Assembly (NCBI GenBank): GCA_018828825.1
Contig: JAHJUV010000063.1
Span: 1-6,262, forward strand
DNA: 6,262 nucleotides
Source: Planctomycetota bacterium
GTDB lineage: Bacteria; Planctomycetota; Phycisphaerae; Sedimentisphaerales; UBA12454
Direction of reading: 5' to 3'
Shown: positions 1 through 4,854 of the stretch, piece after piece
Layout of the letters: each line of letters starts with the position of its first letter
Numbering within the stretch: the stretch's first letter is position 1
Notes under the pieces: model-generated
Database searches by the model: none
Seen by the model: the letters and a program-made list of their open reading frames with translations, nothing else
What the model was told of the DNA's origin: nothing
Position numbers and translations under genes: made by a program

Positions 1-40
1 GGCTGGAGGAGTTGCGCTGAGAACTATCGGCCTGCGCGAA

Positions 41-1273
41 TCAATCCAAGGGACTGCGTACACCGAGCAGATTCCGTCCCGCCACATGCGTGTAGATCAT
101 CGTGGTCTTTACGTCTTTATGACCCAGCAAATCCTGAATGGTGCGGATGTCGTACCCGTTTTGCAGCAAGTGGGTTGCAAAACTGTGCCGCAGGGCATGG
201 ATTGTGGCCGGTTTGGCCAACCCGGCCCCGCTTACGGCCTTTTTGAATTTTTTCTGTAAGTTGGACGGGAACAGGTGATGGCGCCTGGTTATTCCTGTCT
301 GAGGATCGGTGGACTGGCTCTCGGCCGGGAACACCCAGAACCAGGGCCATTCCGTCCCGGCATTGGGATATTTTCGCCCCAAACCCTCGGGCAAGGCGAT
401 TCCCGGCAGATTGTTGCGCCGATCCTGCTCAAATTTCTTCCGGGCCAGGCCCAGTTGCTCCTGCAAGTCGCCAACCAGGCTTTCAGGCAAAACAGTCATC
501 CGGTCCTTATTTCCCTTCCCGCTTCTGATCGTCAGGCATTTCCCTTCCAGATCAAGGTCCTTAATCCGCAAGTGCAGGCATTCACGCAAACGCAGACCAC
601 AGCCGTAGATGAGTTGCGCCATCAGCTTATATGTCCCATCCATTTTTGAAAAAACCCTAAAAACTTCCTCCCTGGTTAAAACAACCGGCAGTCTTGCTGT
701 CCGCCTCGCTCTGACAGCCGCGCCAATCTGCATCTCCCGGTCAAGAACATTTCGGAAGAAGAAAAGTATGGCGTTGAGCGCCTGGTTTTGGGTGCTGGCT
801 GAGACATTGCGGTCCACGGCCAGATGGCTCAAAAAATTGCGAACATCAGCGTCTTCAATGGCTTCAGGTTCTTTGGCCTGCAGAAACAGATAAAAACGGC
901 GGAGCCAACCAAGGTACGATTGTTCGGTCTTCAGGGAGCGATGCAACAACCGTAAGGACTTTACCATCTCATCTGCGGCCTGTTGCCACTTTTCAGAACT
1001 GTCCTTGGCCGGGGATTTTTCATGGCGGACTTGTTGCGCCTGATAAAACATGAGCAACCGCAATGCTTCGCCAGCCTGCTCAACTTGCCACGGTTCCTGC
1101 TTTCTGGAAAGATCGTCGAGAAACTGCATGACATCCTGCTCATTAACAGGCGGGAGCGATTCGGCGCTCAGACCATGAAAGGCCACAAACCTCTTCACCC
1201 ATGCCAGGAAATAAGGGGCCTTTTTTTCTGTAACCAACCGTCTTGAAAGAATAAATTGCTTGTAATGCTCCAT
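41..1273 (-). CDS. intI: Integron integrase (tyrosine recombinase), long form
   Basis: This tyrosine recombinase inserts and excises gene cassettes by recombining attI with attC and attC with attC. With the ATG at 1273 the product is 410 residues. Catalytic residues visible in order are R228 (in GCGLRLRE), K253 (in SGKGNKDR), H359 and R362 (in HALRHSFATH), H385 (in LLGHKD) and nucleophile Y394 (in TMIYTH). Residues about 293-316 (LPEGLGRKYPN followed by a tryptophan-rich EWPWFWVFPA) are the insert that separates IntI from XerC/XerD. A SAM-like core-binding domain covers about 103-190. Residues 1-95 (YFLAWVKRFVAFHG onward) look like a second, degenerate SAM-like domain, making the protein longer than IntI1 (337 aa). 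The ATG at 1273 is preferred because the frame extends upstream only to a TTG at 1357, through the promoter palindromes. No clear Shine-Dalgarno precedes it. The gene runs opposite to all cassettes, which is the usual integron arrangement. Confidence 0.96.
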   Translation of the reverse strand: MEHYKQFILSRRLVTEKKAPYFLAWVKRFVAFHGLSAESLPPVNEQDVMQFLDDLSRKQEPWQVEQAGEALRLLMFYQAQQVRHEKSPAKDSSEKWQQAADEMVKSLRLLHRSLKTEQSYLGWLRRFYLFLQAKEPEAIEDADVRNFLSHLAVDRNVSASTQNQALNAILFFFRNVLDREMQIGAAVRARRTARLPVVLTREEVFRVFSKMDGTYKLMAQLIYGCGLRLRECLHLRIKDLDLEGKCLTIRSGKGNKDRMTVLPESLVGDLQEQLGLARKKFEQDRRNNLPGIALPEGLGRKYPNAGTEWPWFWVFPAESQSTDPQTGITRRHHLFPSNLQKKFKKAVSGAGLAKPATIHALRHSFATHLLQNGYDIRTIQDLLGHKDVKTTMIYTHVAGRNLLGVRSPLD

Positions 1274-1317
1274 GGTGTCAGGTAGACAGATAATACCCCG
1301 ACTATTTTTAGCCGGAA

Positions 1318-1337
1318 TTATATAGCTTGCTATATAA
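1318..1337. repeat. Palindrome in the intI promoter, possible operator
   Basis: The arms TTATATAGC (1318-1326) and GCTATATAA (1329-1337) are perfect 9-bp complements around a TT centre. The element covers the candidate intI -10. It does not match the CTGT-N8-ACAG LexA box that controls intI in Vibrio and class 1 integrons. If it is an operator, the regulator is not identifiable from this sequence. Confidence 0.5.
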
Positions 1338-1357
1338 CACCCCCCTACGGGGTGCAA
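1329..1357 (-). promoter_or_regulatory. Candidate intI promoter (Pint)
   Basis: On the minus strand TTGCAC (1352-1357) and TATAGC (1329-1334) are 17 bases apart, upstream of the integrase ATG at 1273. The -35 matches consensus at 4 of 6 positions (or 5 if TTGCAC is read against TTGACA with one change in the middle), and the -10 at 4 of 6. The -10 lies inside a palindrome (1318-1337) and the spacer inside a GC-rich hairpin, so repression or growth-state control is plausible. This is a by-eye prediction. Confidence 0.45.
1338..1354. repeat. GC-rich inverted repeat next to the intI promoter palindrome
   Basis: CACCCC (1338-1343) and GGGGTG (1349-1354) are perfect 6-bp complements around CCTAC. 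The repeat directly abuts the AT-rich palindrome at 1318-1337 and lies in the spacer of the candidate Pint. It could fold in DNA or form a site for a regulator or for the integrase. It lacks a T tract, so a terminator is unlikely. Confidence 0.4.
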
Positions 1358-1474
1358 AAGTAGCTGTTTAAGTAAAAAACGACGCGATTCCTACCCACAT
1401 TAGATCAATTTGCAAGTTAGGAATCAAGCGGAAAATTTGGACTCGAGCTAGCTCGATAATATTATTGTTAGCGC
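1358..1474 (+). other. attI: attI region (primary recombination site)
   Basis: This gene-free stretch lies between intI and the first cassette. The crossover core is GTTAGCGC at 1467-1474, with cleavage expected between G1467 and T1468. The core is identified because GCGCTAAC, its exact complement, is the R'' core of the attC ending cassette 1 (2119-2126), as expected for a cassette inserted here. The region also holds an inverted repeat with arms GATTCCTA (1386-1393) and TAGGAATC (1418-1425), and a perfect 14-bp palindrome at 1443-1456. Either could be an integrase or accessory binding site. A second GTTAGG (1416-1421) was considered as the core but has no matching R''. Confidence 0.75.
1437..1465 (+). 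promoter_or_regulatory. Weak candidate cassette promoter (Pc) within attI
   Basis: TTGGAC (1437-1442; only the TTG fits well) and TATTAT (1460-1465; 5 of 6) are separated by 17 bases. Initiation would fall near 1472, at the start of the first cassette, so this promoter could drive the array. The perfect palindrome TCGAGCTAGCTCGA (1443-1456) fills most of the spacer. The -35 is weak, and Pc could instead lie inside intI. Confidence 0.3.
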
Positions 1475-1486
1475 ATAAAAAACCCC

Positions 1487-1515
1487 TTGAAGCCTGCACC
1501 ATATTCGCATACAAT
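1487..1515 (+). promoter_or_regulatory. Promoter of the cassette 1 toxin-antitoxin operon
   Basis: TTGAAG (1487-1492) and TACAAT (1510-1515; 5 of 6) are 17 bases apart, giving a start near 1522 and a leader of about 30 bases before the ATG at 1551. A strong ribosome site, AGGAGG (1539-1544), sits six bases before the start codon. The spacer contains ACCATATTCG (1498-1507), which recurs in front of the other Phd gene at 4850-4859. Confidence 0.6.
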
Positions 1516-1550
1516 AAAGCATTAAATAAAAGGCGAAAAGGAGGTTTCCT

Positions 1551-1829
1551 ATGCCCATTAGCATAACTGAAGATATTCGGTCTATCACTGACCTCAAACG
1601 AAACACTAACGCGGTTCTTGAGCAAATCCACAAAACCAAACGTCCTGTTGTATTAACCGTCAACGGCAAAGCAGAAGCTGTGCTTGTTGACGCGAAGGAA
1701 TACGAAAAAATCACGAACGCCTTTAATTTGCTTAAACTGCTAGCGCCAGCCGAGGAGGATATAAAAGAAGGTCGTTACACCGAGGCAAAAGATTTCTTTA
1801 AGGAGTTTAAACGTGCCAAAGAAATTTAA
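1551..1829 (+). CDS. Phd/YefM-family type II antitoxin
   Basis: This is the 92-residue antitoxin partner of the toxin encoded immediately downstream. Phd/YefM proteins bind DNA through the N-terminal domain, repress their own operon and neutralise the toxin with a C-terminal tail. Visible features are the N-terminal SITDLKRNTNAVLEQI helix region (11-26), the RPVVLTVNGKAEAVLVDAKEYE strand-loop-helix typical of the family (31-52) and an acidic/basic tail (68-92) that probably binds toxin. AGGAGG lies six bases before the ATG. Its last 17 bases overlap the toxin gene, so the two are co-translated. It is similar to the Phd protein of cassette 4, for example at RPVV-T-NG and EEDIK-G, which suggests a shared cassette-borne family. 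Confidence 0.9.
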   Translation: MPISITEDIRSITDLKRNTNAVLEQIHKTKRPVVLTVNGKAEAVLVDAKEYEKITNAFNLLKLLAPAEEDIKEGRYTEAKDFFKEFKRAKEI

Positions 1830-2112
1830 AATCCATCTTACACGAAATGCCCAAAACGACCTTGAGCATATCTTCTTTTATATTGCCTCTGACAACATAA
1901 ATAATGCCAAAAAATTCATACTTGAACTGGAAGAGAAAATATACAGCCTGGACACATCACCTGAACGCTGTCCCTACATTCCCGAAAACATATTTTTTGG
2001 CACAAACTACAGGCATTTAATTCACAAAAAATATCGAGCAATTTACAAAATAAACAATGCCGATGTTTACATCCTAAGGGTAGTTCATGGATCTAAGTTG
2101 CTAGAATTATAA
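1813..2112 (+). CDS. RelE/ParE-superfamily toxin
   Basis: This 99-residue basic protein has the RelE/ParE layout: two N-terminal helices (LTRNAQNDLEHIFFYIASD at 9-27, then NAKKFILELEEKIYSL at 31-46), followed by a beta-sheet ending in YRAIYKINNADVYILRVVHG (74-93). Family members either cleave ribosome-bound mRNA (RelE) or poison gyrase (ParE). The sequence does not decide between these; the long helical N-terminus and YRAIYKI strand lean towards the ParE-like group. The GTG start at 1813 is chosen because AAGGAG (1800-1805) lies seven bases upstream and the protein begins like other members there. It overlaps the antitoxin by 17 bases. The stop codon lies seven bases before the attC core, which is tight packing typical of cassettes. 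Confidence 0.88.
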   Translation: MPKKFKIHLTRNAQNDLEHIFFYIASDNINNAKKFILELEEKIYSLDTSPERCPYIPENIFFGTNYRHLIHKKYRAIYKINNADVYILRVVHGSKLLEL

Positions 2113-2118
2113 CAAATT

Positions 2119-2239
2119 GCGCTAACAATTCGCTCAAGCACGACGCGCGAGCACGCCAGTTTTAACGGCTTCGGCCAACTCATTACAACTCGAATTTACT
2201 CAACCTCAGCTAGGCGCGCGTCTTAGCTTTGCGTTAGGC
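2119..2239 (+). other. attC: attC1 recombination site
   Basis: R'' is GCGCTAAC (2119-2126) and R' is GTTAGGC (2233-2239), with the crossover after G2233. The L arms GACGCGCG (2142-2149) and CGCGCGTC (2215-2222) pair perfectly over 8 bp, flanked by partly paired bases as expected for a folded attC. The loop carries its own small hairpin, GGC-TTCG-GCC (2167-2176). The length of 121 bp is at the long end of the attC range. Confidence 0.85.
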
Positions 2240-2250
2240 TTGGAGAGGAT

Positions 2251-2685
2251 ATGACACAGTTCGCAATCCAGAAAGATCGCTGGGTGGCGTGGCAGATGGT
2301 TCCCGGCTATATGGGCGAGCGATCCGTGCCCTACTGCTCCCCGGTATACGTCACGGCCGTCAAGCCACTCAAGACTGGCAAGAGTATCCTGAAACTGGAA
2401 TTTCTGAATGTGCTCTACGCACAAGGCGTTCAAGACTTCAGCCTCGATATCAGAGTCCTGAAGCGGGCAAAGGACTTCCTGGTTGGAGAGTTGATCTACG
2501 CACCAGGGGAAGACTCTGGGCGCGTCGCCATAGTCAGCCATATCGAGTTCTCATGGGTTGAGCGCTTCTGTCCTGAGCTATGGTACCACAGACCTCCCAG
2601 CTCCACGTCGCAAGGAACCAACAGCATCAGCGCATACTTGGATGAGATATTCTTCGGCCCCAAGTCCCGACCGAGGTCATCATGA
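2251..2685 (+). CDS. Conserved hypothetical cassette protein, 144 aa
   Basis: I cannot assign a function to this product. It appears to be a soluble, compact, mixed alpha/beta protein of 144 residues with no signal peptide or membrane segment. Distinctive stretches are an aromatic N-terminus (KDRWVAWQMVPGYMGE, 8-23), a central alternating hydrophobic region (SILKLEFLNVLYAQGVQDFSLDIRVLKR, 45-72) and IEFSWVERFCPELWYHRPPS (98-117). It resembles small orphan proteins found in integron cassettes. The ATG at 2251 is supported by GGAG (2242-2245) five bases upstream, right at the cassette border. The stop overlaps the next start as ATGA (2682-2685), so the two products are probably made in step and may act together. 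Confidence 0.8.
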   Translation: MTQFAIQKDRWVAWQMVPGYMGERSVPYCSPVYVTAVKPLKTGKSILKLEFLNVLYAQGVQDFSLDIRVLKRAKDFLVGELIYAPGEDSGRVAIVSHIEFSWVERFCPELWYHRPPSSTSQGTNSISAYLDEIFFGPKSRPRSS

Positions 2686-3122
2686 GGAAGAAGGGTCCAA
2701 AGCTGCTGGGCGATGCGGGAGAACATTTTGCCCTCAGTCAATTCAGTTTTGCGGAGCGCTACGCAGCGAAGATGCCTGACAACTGGGAAGCCTATGATCT
2801 GGTCGTGGAAACCGGTCATGGCCTTGCGCGTGTCAGCGTGAAGACGAGAAGCGAAACCGAAGGCTGGAGGGCAGGCAGTTGGTTCGTGTTCGACGACCGG
2901 AGGGAATGCGACTGGTATGTCTTTGTCTTCAAGACAGCCGAGGGGCAAATTCGATCATGGGTGATACCGTCCGATGTCTGCATCGCGAACGCCAATACCT
3001 TTACGGAAAAGCGAAAAGACCCATGGGTAAGAGATGTGTCGTGGGCGAAGCTCAATCGCGAACCCCTAAGTCGGTATGAAGACAACTGGAAAATGGAGCA
3101 TGAACCCACAGGGGAAGCCTAA
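2682..3122 (+). CDS. PD-(D/E)XK-like putative nuclease, 146 aa
   Basis: This 146-residue protein looks like a small restriction-endonuclease-fold protein. GDAGEHFALSQFSFAERYAAKM (10-31) resembles the first helix with its conserved Glu (E14). AYDLVVE (37-43) supplies D39, and RVSVKTRSE (50-58) supplies K54 in the core strand. Then SWFVFDDRRECDWYVFVFK (66-84) fits the later strand with an Asp (D77), and RSWVIP (91-96) a further strand. This order matches the group-I-intron-endonuclease or Holliday-junction-resolvase-like branch. The acidic or Gln residue usually two before the Lys is Ser (S52), so activity is uncertain. The gene is coupled to the upstream one by ATGA. Its TAA stop (3120-3122) lies inside the attC core AGCCTAAC, as is common in cassettes. 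Nuclease identity is inferred from motifs only. Confidence 0.72.
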   Translation: MRKKGPKLLGDAGEHFALSQFSFAERYAAKMPDNWEAYDLVVETGHGLARVSVKTRSETEGWRAGSWFVFDDRRECDWYVFVFKTAEGQIRSWVIPSDVCIANANTFTEKRKDPWVRDVSWAKLNREPLSRYEDNWKMEHEPTGEA

Positions 3123-3173
3123 CAAGACGCATGCAGAGCTACAAAATGGGATGTCCTTGTGAAAATCTAGCCC
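3116..3173 (+). other. attC: attC2, normal left half and degenerate right end
   Basis: R'' AGCCTAAC (3116-3123) followed by AAGACGCATGCAG is a typical attC left end and matches the head of cassette 2. No GTTRRRY core follows. The best short candidate for R' is TCTAGCCC (3166-3173), a 6 of 8 match to GTTAGCCC, which is what attC3 (R'' GGGCTAAC) predicts for the start of segment 3. ACAAGAC (3122-3128) can pair with GTCCTTGT (3153-3160) if one base is bulged, giving a weak stem. The right boundary is tentative. Confidence 0.45.
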
Positions 3174-3841
3174 CCCCAGAAATGAATCTATCCGAGGTTT
3201 GTATTGGGCATCTATGGCTTTTTAAAAATATTAGCCCGGATGAAATGGGAGTACTTGCAGGAAATGCTAAACGGCGTCAACTCGAAAAAGGGCAGTTTAT
3301 TTTTCACCAAGATGATTCATCGACCGAATTGTTCTTGTTGAAATCCGGCAGGGTAAAGTTGACAAAAATCCTCGAGAATGGAAACGAAATAACTTTAGAC
3401 ATTAGAAAAGCTGGCGATTTTATAGGTGAAAATGTCTTTGCGGAGGATAGTTGCTATCCGGTTAATGCCATATGTATGGACAACTCACTAACCTGCGGAT
3501 TCGCTAGGGAGCAGCTAGACGAAATAATTCTGCAATATCCGAATATTGGTTTGCAGATAATAAAAAATATGAGTGAAAGAATTTCTCAACTGACTACGAA
3601 GGTCGGCTCAATGGCCGAAACAAGTATTGAAGATCGTTTGTATAGTGTGCTTAAGCAGGTAGCAAAAGAACATGGCACCTCCAGCCCGAAAGGTATGAAA
3701 ATACAATTCCCTTTGACCCATGAAGAGCTAAGCTTTCTTATTGGCGCCCACCGCGTCAGTGTTACCCGCGCCATGAGGTATCTCAAGGAAACTGGGAAAA
3801 TAATTAAAGAAAAACAATCTCTTATTGTCTCAACAGTTTGA
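3131..3841 (+). CDS. Crp/Fnr-family transcriptional regulator
   Basis: The protein has 236 residues from the ATG at 3131. A cyclic-nucleotide-binding-like beta-barrel (about 28-125) includes LEKGQFIFHQDDSSTELFLLKSG (51-73) and GDFIGENVF (95-103). It lacks the Arg-Ser/Thr pair of cAMP-binding CRP, so it probably senses another signal. A long dimerisation helix (about 128-160) leads into a winged helix-turn-helix (195-220), with LTHEELSFLIGAHRVSVTRAMRYLK as turn and recognition helix. Cysteines at 8, 10, 24, 108, 115 and 122 could support redox or metal sensing, but the spacing is not classical FNR. The start is uncertain: ATGs at 3131, 3146 and 3182 are in frame and none has a good ribosome site. 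The 3131 start lies in attC2 DNA. It probably regulates the flavoprotein gene that follows. Confidence 0.88.
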   Translation: MQSYKMGCPCENLAPPEMNLSEVCIGHLWLFKNISPDEMGVLAGNAKRRQLEKGQFIFHQDDSSTELFLLKSGRVKLTKILENGNEITLDIRKAGDFIGENVFAEDSCYPVNAICMDNSLTCGFAREQLDEIILQYPNIGLQIIKNMSERISQLTTKVGSMAETSIEDRLYSVLKQVAKEHGTSSPKGMKIQFPLTHEELSFLIGAHRVSVTRAMRYLKETGKIIKEKQSLIVSTV

Positions 3842-3884
3842 TTTTACACATTATTTTAGCATGAAAAAAAATAAAACAAATAAA

Positions 3885-3900
3885 TGTAACACCTGCTACA
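3885..3900. promoter_or_regulatory. Candidate Crp/Fnr-family operator upstream of the flavoprotein gene
   Basis: TGTAACACCTGCTACA is a 16-bp inverted repeat pairing at six of eight positions (TGTAnCA and TGnTACA). It has the half-site spacing of CRP sites (TGTNA-N6-TNACA-like). Its centre, 3892.5, is exactly 41.5 bases before the start predicted from the -10 at 3922-3927. That is the standard class II activator position. The regulator encoded just upstream is the obvious candidate ligand. Confidence 0.5.
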
Positions 3901-3921
3901 ACATATTGGTTCTGAGAAAGA

Positions 3922-3927
3922 TATATT
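3922..3927 (+). promoter_or_regulatory. Candidate -10 of the flavoprotein promoter (activator-dependent)
   Basis: TATATT at 3922-3927 places transcription start near 3934, giving a leader of about 27 bases that contains GGAGG (3951-3955). No -35 hexamer is present at the proper distance. That fits a promoter needing an activator bound at 3885-3900. Confidence 0.45.
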
Positions 3928-3960
3928 TTCCAAAAACAAACCTAAACCATGGAGGAAAAT

Positions 3961-4614
3961 ATGAATCCAAAAATCATCGGTATCTCAGGCAGCCCTGTAA
4001 AGAATTCAAACACAGACAGATTAGTTAAAGCCATTCTCGAAAGCAGTGGGCTTCCCTACGAATTTGTGAAGCTAAGTCGTAAAAAAGTGCAACCGTGCAT
4101 TGCCTGTCTTGGTTGCACGGAGGATAATATTTGCAAAGTGAAAGATGATTTCCCAGAACTTGCGGAAAAAGTAAAAAATGCTGGTGCAATTGTCGTTGGT
4201 GGGTATCCGCCATATGGTACTGTTGATGGTTTTACAAAAGCTTTCCTTGAAAGGCTTTTTTCACTTCGGCACCAAAACGGTTTTAACCGTGGAAAATTAG
4301 CAGTTGTTGCTGTAACAGGAATTGGCCGTGGAGCCCCTGGTCTTAACGAAGCGAGCAATCAGATAACCCATGCCCTCACATTGGAAGGCATGGAAGTACT
4401 TGGCCAGGTAAAAGCTATCGGAAATCCTGAATGCATGGTCTGTGGTTTCGGTCAATCATGTGCTATGAGCGCTCTTCCTTGGATCTTTGGTGAGGACACA
4501 GAGGTGACACCTGAAAAATTTTGTACTGTAGAAAATCAAGATGAGATCTGGAATGAGGCAAAGAGGCTTGGTCAAGAAATCAACAAACGTCTTAGGCAGC
4601 AGCAAGCTATGTAG
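3961..4614 (+). CDS. Iron-sulfur flavoprotein / NADPH-dependent FMN reductase family
   Basis: This 217-residue flavodoxin-fold protein probably acts as a cytoplasmic electron carrier or reductase. GISGSPVKNSNT (7-18) is the phosphate-binding loop for FMN. The compact cysteine motif C46-x2-C49-x2-C52-x5-C58 (CIACLGCTEDNIC) matches the 4Fe-4S ligand pattern of archaeal and anaerobic Isf proteins. GGYPPYGTVDGFTKAFLERL (80-99) is the second flavin loop and following helix. A further cluster, C158-x2-C161-x5-C167 plus C188, is unusual and might bind metal. Isf-type proteins reduce O2 or H2O2 or carry electrons in anaerobes; the role here is inferred. The ATG at 3961 is preferred over the ATG at 3949, because GGAGG (3951-3955) sits five bases before it and overlaps the earlier start. 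The gene follows the Crp/Fnr gene and ends at a strong terminator. Confidence 0.88.
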   Translation: MNPKIIGISGSPVKNSNTDRLVKAILESSGLPYEFVKLSRKKVQPCIACLGCTEDNICKVKDDFPELAEKVKNAGAIVVGGYPPYGTVDGFTKAFLERLFSLRHQNGFNRGKLAVVAVTGIGRGAPGLNEASNQITHALTLEGMEVLGQVKAIGNPECMVCGFGQSCAMSALPWIFGEDTEVTPEKFCTVENQDEIWNEAKRLGQEINKRLRQQQAM

Positions 4615-4648
4615 AAAAATGAGGAGAACTTTGCTCCTCATTTTTTTT
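4615..4648 (+). terminator. Rho-independent terminator after the flavoprotein gene
   Basis: The stem ATGAGGAG (4619-4626) pairs with CTCCTCAT (4634-4641), extended by four A-T pairs (4615-4618 with 4642-4645). It has a 7-base loop and eight consecutive T's at 4641-4648. It starts immediately after the TAG stop. A strong internal terminator is unusual in a cassette and would insulate cassettes 4 and 5 from upstream transcription. Confidence 0.9.
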
Positions 4649-4711
4649 GTGCAGCTTGTGTATTAATTTAGCAACAAACAGCAACGATTTTATTAAGTAA
4701 TACAACAAGGT

Positions 4712-4802
4712 GGGCTAACAAAAGCATTCACCAGACGGCAAGAGGCGCTGCGGCGCTGACGCGTTAAGTTTGGGTGGGCCGCCGCTGAACTTATCGTTAG
4801 CA
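4712..4802 (+). other. attC: attC3 recombination site
   Basis: R'' is GGGCTAAC (4712-4719) and R' is GTTAGCA (4796-4802), with the crossover after G4796. Arm pairing includes TTCA (4727-4730) with TGAA (4786-4789) and CGGC (4736-4739) with GCCG (4778-4781), with unpaired bases between, as in attC L boxes. The right arm GCCGCCGCTGA is shared with attC4. Total length is about 91 bp. Confidence 0.85.
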
Positions 4803-4826
4803 GTCAACAAATAATAAACGCATCTG

Positions 4827-4854
4827 TTGACATCAAGTCTTAATGTGGTACCAT
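4827..4854 (+). promoter_or_regulatory. Promoter and operator of the cassette 4 toxin-antitoxin operon
   Basis: A perfect -35 TTGACA (4827-4832) is 16 bases from TACCAT (4849-4854; 4 of 6). The -10 is embedded in a 16-bp near-palindrome at 4842-4857 (AATGTGGTACCATATT, one mismatched pair) centred on TGGTACCA. Such a site fits autorepression by the antitoxin-toxin complex. ACCATATTCG (4850-4859) also occurs upstream of the cassette 1 antitoxin gene. Confidence 0.6.

Larger units (their letters stand above)
1468..2233 (+). mobile_element. Gene cassette 1: Phd-RelE/ParE toxin-antitoxin
   Basis: The cassette starts with TTAGCGC after the attI cleavage point and ends at the G of the GTTAGGC core at 2233. 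Its own ends are complementary: GTTAGCGC at the start and R'' GCGCTAAC at 2119-2126 pair perfectly over 8 bases. It holds its own promoter, an antitoxin gene, an overlapping toxin gene and a 121-bp attC. Being first in the array, it may be the most recently inserted. Confidence 0.88.
2234..3166 (+). mobile_element. Gene cassette 2: two coupled genes of unknown function
   Basis: The cassette starts TTAGGCT after the attC1 crossover. Its R'' core AGCCTAAC (3116-3123) is the exact 8-base complement of GTTAGGCT at its start, so both ends belong together. It holds two ATGA-overlapping genes with no recognisable promoter: the first ATG is only 17 bases from the border and has only a ribosome site. 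Expression probably depends on upstream cassettes or Pc. The genes look richer in G+C than their neighbours, suggesting a separate origin. The right border is uncertain because the attC right half is degenerate. Confidence 0.7.
3167..4796 (+). mobile_element. Segment 3: regulator plus flavoprotein, cassette with a degraded left border
   Basis: The right end is a good attC (attC3), so this stretch behaves as a cassette at that end. Its left end lacks a clean GTTAGCCC core; TCTAGCCC (3166-3173) is the nearest plausible remnant. At about 1.6 kb, with two independently expressed genes, an internal promoter and a terminator, it is larger than a usual cassette. It could be a two-gene cassette whose border has mutated, or chromosomal DNA captured beside an attC. 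Confidence 0.5.

Noticed and set aside
1..40. Possible gene or terminator downstream of intI
   Set aside because: Only 40 bases are visible and they show no stem with a T tract and no open frame with support.
275..649. 124-codon open frame on the + strand
   Set aside because: It lies fully antisense to intI, has no ribosome site and no recognisable protein pattern. The integrase motifs on the other strand account for this DNA.
1274..1290. Possible LexA box before intI (CTGTCTACCTGACA on the minus strand)
   Set aside because: The spacing and right half do not fit CTGT-N8-ACAG; the partial symmetry TGTC-N5-GACA is weak.
1416..1422. GTTAGGA as the attI core
   Set aside because: It departs from GTTRRRY at the last base and no attC in cassette 1 has a complementary R''. 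GTTAGCGC at 1467 has a perfect partner.
2496..2948. 150-codon open frame on the - strand, and a 111-codon one at 2206-2541
   Set aside because: Both are antisense to the two coupled cassette 2 genes, cross their ATGA junction or the attC, and lack ribosome sites. Long open frames are expected by chance in this G+C-richer DNA.
3230..3237. ATTAGCCC as the true R' core of attC2
   Set aside because: It matches the expected GTTAGCCC at 7 of 8 bases, but it falls inside the conserved start of the Crp/Fnr sensor domain (FKNISPDEM), which reads continuously across it. A recombination border there would require a fusion in mid-domain.
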